Shown here one piece after another: positions 5,247 through 8,311 of a stretch of 8,311 bases of DNA. A program made the position numbers and the translations under genes. The DNA comes from Chlamydiia bacterium. Its GTDB lineage: Bacteria; Chlamydiota; Chlamydiia; Chlamydiales; FEN-1388. Position 1 is the stretch's first letter, and each line of letters opens with the position of its first letter. The DNA lies in the NCBI GenBank assembly GCA_023269335.1, contig JAHFTM010000072.1, positions 1 through 8,311 on the forward strand, written 5' to 3'. Below the pieces are notes generated by a model that saw only the letters and a program-made list of their open reading frames with translations, did no database searches and had not been told where the DNA came from.

Positions 5247-7145
5247 ATGTCACTCACAGTAGCCCAACGGCAGTCACTAGATGCACTTGTATTTTATGCT
5301 ACAGAACCTTTAACGCAAGACAAAAACAAAGGGCGAAAACTACTTCGACTTCAAGAGAATGCTACTGGAAAATATCTTGAGGTAGTTTTTGAAAAAGATG
5401 TGAAATGGGATTTTAAAAGTCTTGTTGAGGCTTTTTTTGGATTTAATAGACATAATCTTAATACATGTGTGTCTTTTTTAAGAAAGGAACTTCTTCCACA
5501 GGTCACCTTGGAAGCTCAAAAGCAAACGCTTAGTCCAATTATCAGAAAACTGAATGAAAAAATTGACAAGCATGACAAAAGATTTTTTAAAATTTTTACG
5601 ATTGGAACAATTCATGCTTTTGAGGCGCATTCTTCAGATTCACAACAAGAGCAAGCAGTAAGTAAAGCTGTGCAAAAGAGTGTCAATTCATTTGTAAATA
5701 AAGGCAAATCTTCTTCCTCAAACCAATCTTGTAGCATAACACCCGGTAAAGAATTTCAATGCACAGAAGCGCAGAAATTTGCACTTCCGATACTCAAAGT
5801 GCAACTCGAGGCTGCTACTAGTGCTATTGCAAGAATATCAACGGTTGGTGGATCAAAAGTAAAAAACGCTGATATTGAAAAGTGCCACCGTGAACTTAAA
5901 GTTGTCGAGAATGCTATTAGACTGCATTTTTCAAGTGAGCAGCCTGATGAATTAGCCGAGCCTCTTCGTTTTGCAAAAGACCTTTTAAAAGGTTTGGAAG
6001 CATCTCTCAAGGTGGGTCTAATCGATTATTCGATGCATTACGTTTTTGATAAAAAAGTTCCTGATATTATTCGTGAAAAAGGCGATGGCAACTGTCTTTT
6101 CCGAGTGGTACGTGACGGGATTGAATTTTTAGGTGGTACAAAAGCATACCTGCAAAAACTTGGACTGCCAATGCCTCGAGGAGAAATATACTCAATTCAG
6201 GAGTTACGTGACCTGTCGATCAATTATTTTAAAGAAAACTACCGAAAAAATGGCTGGTTATTTTCGCGAATTAAAGAAGCGATTGATCAGCAAAATGATG
6301 CCTATGAAGATGATTGGAAGAAGCATTCAGACTCACTGATAGAAAGTATTCTTATGACCTTTAGTGATGTTCTGGATCAACCCTCTTTAAAAAAAAGAGA
6401 GGTAGTGAAGTTTCTTCAAGAAGAGCTTTTAAAGTTAAAAAGCAGTGGAGATGTTCCCTATGAAAAGCTATCGAAGGGTATAGATACAATACACGAAGTA
6501 CTTTTAGCCTGTTATCTTGACTCACTCATTTTAGGGCTTATTCCAAAGTCGACTAAAACTCATCATGAGAGCACTGAATTGCAAGAAATAGCTATGCTGC
6601 GTAGACAAAAGCAAGAAGTTTTACAGATCATGAAAAATAAAGCCAATACAACGGCAGAGCGGCTTTTAGCATTGCAGCAAATTCATAATCAGTTGAAAAA
6701 AAATCTATTGTATAAGAGGGCAGATGACGCAAATTCGGTGAGTAGATTAGGGGAGTTGGTTCAGGAATTTGACATGCTCCAAAATCAGCTACCAGTCGTA
6801 AGAAAAGAAACAATTGACCGAATAATACCTGTGCCGAGAGTAGGGGAGTCACCCAAAAAAACAGACAATGAGCTTATTGAACGTGCTTTTCAAGAGTATT
6901 TTAAGTTAGCCTCTCAGGATGGGTATTGGGCAACAGTTCCTCAACTTTATGCCTTTAAGCATATTTTTCAGCTTGATATCAAGGTATCTCGTCTGCGTAA
7001 CGGCACAAGAGAGCTCGATAGGGCATGCCAAGAGCTTTTAGGAGATCCAATTCAAGCACGTGGCTGTATCCATTTTGATTTCGAAGGGCTTTCTCACTTT
7101 AACTTGTATATTGAAAATACAAATGAAGTGCGTAAAGTGTTGTAA
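5247..7145 (+). CDS. OTU-family cysteine protease (putative deubiquitinase, effector candidate)
   Basis: OTU proteases cleave ubiquitin from proteins or from polyubiquitin chains. This 632-residue product shows the OTU active-site blocks. GDGNCLF at 279-285 holds the nucleophile Cys283 and Asp280. ELRDLSINYFKENY (319-332) is the helix that usually follows. GYWATVPQLYAFKHIF (559-574) matches the OTU W-x-x-x-x-x-L-x-A block. SHFNLYI at 616-622 gives catalytic His617, with Asn619 two residues on as the likely third polar residue. The Cys-His distance of 334 residues is far longer than in compact OTU domains (about 130 residues in all), because of a helical, partly coiled-coil insertion around 345-525. 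N-terminal to the protease are a 110-residue domain shared with the paralogue, a Ser/Gln-rich linker (about 128-170) and a helical segment (173-260). Related OTU proteins of intracellular bacteria (for example ChlaOTU of Chlamydia) act inside host cells; secretion here is inferred, as no signal peptide is seen. It has its own promoter and follows a terminator. Confidence 0.92.
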   Translation: MSLTVAQRQSLDALVFYATEPLTQDKNKGRKLLRLQENATGKYLEVVFEKDVKWDFKSLVEAFFGFNRHNLNTCVSFLRKELLPQVTLEAQKQTLSPIIRKLNEKIDKHDKRFFKIFTIGTIHAFEAHSSDSQQEQAVSKAVQKSVNSFVNKGKSSSSNQSCSITPGKEFQCTEAQKFALPILKVQLEAATSAIARISTVGGSKVKNADIEKCHRELKVVENAIRLHFSSEQPDELAEPLRFAKDLLKGLEASLKVGLIDYSMHYVFDKKVPDIIREKGDGNCLFRVVRDGIEFLGGTKAYLQKLGLPMPRGEIYSIQELRDLSINYFKENYRKNGWLFSRIKEAIDQQNDAYEDDWKKHSDSLIESILMTFSDVLDQPSLKKREVVKFLQEELLKLKSSGDVPYEKLSKGIDTIHEVLLACYLDSLILGLIPKSTKTHHESTELQEIAMLRRQKQEVLQIMKNKANTTAERLLALQQIHNQLKKNLLYKRADDANSVSRLGELVQEFDMLQNQLPVVRKETIDRIIPVPRVGESPKKTDNELIERAFQEYFKLASQDGYWATVPQLYAFKHIFQLDIKVSRLRNGTRELDRACQELLGDPIQARGCIHFDFEGLSHFNLYIENTNEVRKVL

Positions 7146-7199
7146 TTTTTTTAGATGTTGATATAAATAATTAATTTCTTTGACGTCTGATAATGATGC

Positions 7200-7817
7200 T
7201 TATTCGAGTAAGAAAGCTGAAGCTCTACCACACAGCTCATAAGTCAGCTCACCAGCTAAATACCCGATAAGATCTCCAAGAAGAAAAGTAAGCGATGGAG
7301 CGATCAAAATTGCAAGCGTTGAGACGGCAATAGAGCTTGTAAAAGCAACGGGCACTGCCGTAATTGAAATGGTGACAACATGCCGCAGGCAAAACTCTAC
7401 ACCCTGTTTTACAAAGGGCATACCGTAATTGCAGAAATAGCTTTTGGTAAAAAAATAAGTAGCAAAGCGAACTATTTTTAAACAAATTTCTTTAATAAAT
7501 AACCCGCTTTTGTCCTTGCTAGGCTGTAGGCCAAATAAGAGGGCACTTGTCACGCAAATAACTGTCCGTACAGTTTCCTTTACAGCAGTTCCAACTAAAT
7601 CAGCGAAAAGACACGTTATAGGAACTGAAAAAAGTACGCTTGTCTGATCGCCAATAAAAGTACCTATAAAGCCACCAAAATGGTTGCTTGCAATTTTGCC
7701 TATTAAAACCTGAAGTTGATCTCTTACTGTGTTTATGCTGTAGTAGGTAGCAAACTGCTTGGCTACAAAACCGCACAAATTACTTACAGCACCGCTTGAT
7801 AGAATAACTGCATTCAT
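7200..7817 (-). CDS. Hydrophobic membrane protein with repeated glycine-zipper motifs
   Basis: The ATG at 7817-7815 is preceded by GAGGTG, with six bases between GAGG and the ATG. The 205-residue product has long uncharged hydrophobic stretches at about 47-75, 84-98 and 147-188, so it should be embedded in a membrane. Two segments carry a GxxxGxxxG glycine zipper followed by an acidic residue and a Thr: G48-G52-G56-D and G181-G185-G189-E. A third, weaker copy is D73-L-V-G76...K80-E81-T. Seven Cys are scattered along the chain. There is no cleavable signal peptide with a typical positively charged start. The bilobed hydrophobic region at 147-188 resembles chlamydial inclusion-membrane proteins, which are secreted and inserted into the host vacuole membrane, but this likeness is only of shape. 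The gene converges on the OTU gene (54 bp between stops) and is divergent from the partial gene at 8028. Specific function not recognised. Confidence 0.8.
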   Translation of the reverse strand: MNAVILSSGAVSNLCGFVAKQFATYYSINTVRDQLQVLIGKIASNHFGGFIGTFIGDQTSVLFSVPITCLFADLVGTAVKETVRTVICVTSALLFGLQPSKDKSGLFIKEICLKIVRFATYFFTKSYFCNYGMPFVKQGVEFCLRHVVTISITAVPVAFTSSIAVSTLAILIAPSLTFLLGDLIGYLAGELTYELCGRASAFLLE

Positions 7818-7878
7818 TGGTCACCTCATGTAGGTAACAGTAGCAAAGATGACAGCAAAAATACAAGATTCAGTAATT

Positions 7879-7907
7879 ATTTTAATATTTGCATAAAGAC
7901 TTATTAA
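7879..7907 (-). promoter_or_regulatory. Probable promoter of the glycine-zipper membrane protein gene
   Basis: On the minus strand, TTAATA (7907-7902, four of six matches) is followed after 17 bp by TAAAAT (7884-7879, five of six matches). Predicted transcription starts near 7872, about 55 bases before the ATG. AT-rich DNA makes chance matches common, so this is moderate support only. The inverted repeat at 7906-7920 abuts the -35 box. Confidence 0.4.
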
Positions 7908-7920
7908 GTTATGGTAACTT
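7906..7920. repeat. Inverted repeat AAGTTA-TGG-TAACTT, possible operator
   Basis: Perfect six-base arms surround a three-base centre. It sits in the divergent control region, touching the -35 of the leftward promoter candidate and directly followed by a TATAAT (7921-7926) on the plus strand. The same AAGTT/AACTT arms recur at 7978-7994. Confidence 0.4.
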
Positions 7921-7977
7921 TATAATTTAATATAAATGTACTAATTAATTTAACATCATACTATTTGACGTAAAATT

Positions 7978-7994
7978 AAGTTGTAACGTAACTT
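7978..7994. repeat. Second inverted repeat AAGTT-7-AACTT, possible operator
   Basis: The arms are the same as in the 7906-7920 repeat, with a seven-base centre, and the half-site GTAACTT is present in both (7914-7920 and 7988-7994). It covers the -35 box of the rightward promoter candidate. Arms of five bases can arise by chance in AT-rich DNA, so confidence is low. Confidence 0.3.
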
Positions 7995-8008
7995 GTTCTT
8001 TTTATAAA
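7981..8008 (+). promoter_or_regulatory. Possible promoter of the partial gene at 8028
   Basis: TTGTAA (7981-7986, four of six matches), a 16-bp spacer and TATAAA (8003-8008, five of six matches). It would start transcription near 8015, right at the AAGG ribosome binding site (8015-8018), which is an unusually short leader. The TATAAT at 7921-7926 is an alternative -10 but lacks a clear -35. Confidence 0.3.
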
Positions 8009-8027
8009 TTACATAAGGCATGTTTTT

Positions 8028-8311
8028 ATGAATCCAGTAGGCAATCGTTGTACTTCTTTAGAGCAACAACACAAGTCGGCAGACTCTTTGCTGAGTGCCA
8101 CTCAGATTTATAATGGAAGAAAATTTTCTAAGGCTGGGGATATAGGCCATTTTCATAATCAGAATTTTGTTATTTGGGCCTCTAAAACTGCAAAAGCCTT
8201 CGATTCTGAACAAACAAAAGTAGGTCATAAAAAAAATACTCCGGAAGTTGCCAAGAAAGCTGGTATACAAAATGAGGCTGATCAGTTTTTCATAGATTAT
8301 AACTTGTGTAA
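8028..8311 (+). CDS. N-terminal part of an unrecognised protein (runs off the window)
   Basis: The frame opens at the ATG 8028-8030 (MNPVGNRCTSLEQQ...) and stays open to the window edge, 94 codons plus two bases. A TAAGG lies nine bases upstream. The visible part is hydrophilic, rich in Lys, Gln, Asn, Ala and Ser, without a signal peptide or membrane segment. It contains a short aromatic/His-rich stretch (IGHFHNQNFVIW) near residues 40-51. A polar, Ser/Thr/Gln-containing N-terminus is compatible with a type III or IV secreted protein but is not diagnostic. The frame is preferred over the opposing minus-strand frame (8058-8270) because of its ribosome binding site, its position after a divergent promoter region, and its ordinary composition. 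No domain is recognised in the visible portion. Confidence 0.65.
   Translation, partial: MNPVGNRCTSLEQQHKSADSLLSATQIYNGRKFSKAGDIGHFHNQNFVIWASKTAKAFDSEQTKVGHKKNTPEVAKKAGIQNEADQFFIDYNLC

Noticed and set aside
6133..6339. Plus-strand 68-codon open frame
   Set aside because: Overlaps the OTU protease in another frame, through its conserved active-site helix region.
7249..7485. Minus-strand 78-codon open frame
   Set aside because: Shifted-frame shadow of the glycine-zipper membrane protein, with aromatic/Cys-rich nonsense-like composition.
8058..8270. Minus-strand 70-codon open frame
   Set aside because: Antisense to the better supported plus-strand gene starting at 8028, with no Shine-Dalgarno sequence evident.

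Overview
The window reads as bacterial DNA that is AT-rich. Start codons are preceded by Shine-Dalgarno sequences (AAGGAG, GGAGG, GAGGTG), and there are sigma70-like promoters and at least one strong intrinsic terminator. The proteins have a eukaryote-directed character: an OTU-family deubiquitinase-like cysteine protease, a full-length relative of it that has lost the catalytic residues, a long leucine-rich protein with an F-box-like N-terminus, a small very hydrophobic protein of the inclusion-membrane or effector kind, and Ser/Ala/Pro/Thr-rich low-complexity segments. This content fits an obligate intracellular bacterium such as an environmental member of the Chlamydiae (Simkania or Parachlamydia-like), with Legionella-like or other amoeba symbionts as alternatives. 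The genus cannot be fixed from the sequence alone, and no housekeeping gene or RNA gene is present to help.

Layout, left to right: (1) 3-194 (+), the 3' end of a gene whose product ends in a tandem-repeat, proline/serine/threonine-rich tail; (2) 218-580 (-), a 120-residue helical protein of unknown function, converging on the first gene; (3) 707-2419 (-), a 570-residue leucine-rich protein with a duplicated N-terminal module; (4) 2660-4981 (+), a 773-residue OTU-like pseudoenzyme, divergent from gene 3 across a 240-bp control region and closed by a clear terminator at 5026-5054; (5) 5247-7145 (+), a 632-residue OTU protease with intact DGNC and His motifs and its own promoter; (6) 7200-7817 (-), a 205-residue membrane protein with repeated glycine-zipper motifs; (7) 8028 to the window end (+), the N-terminal 94 residues of an unrecognised protein, divergent from gene 6.

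The main point of interest is the pair 4/5. By eye they can be followed as homologues from the first methionine to the OTU histidine block. Gene 5 keeps the OTU active site, while gene 4 carries Ala (or Leu) in place of the catalytic Cys and Ser in place of the catalytic His. Gene 4 has also gained a Ser/Ala linker and an acidic Pro/Thr/Ser tail. With the F-box-like/leucine-rich neighbour, this forms a plausible small island for manipulating host ubiquitin. That is inference: the OTU assignment is well supported by motifs, the F-box assignment is weak, and secretion and targets are unknown. Each gene appears to be transcribed separately rather than as an operon.
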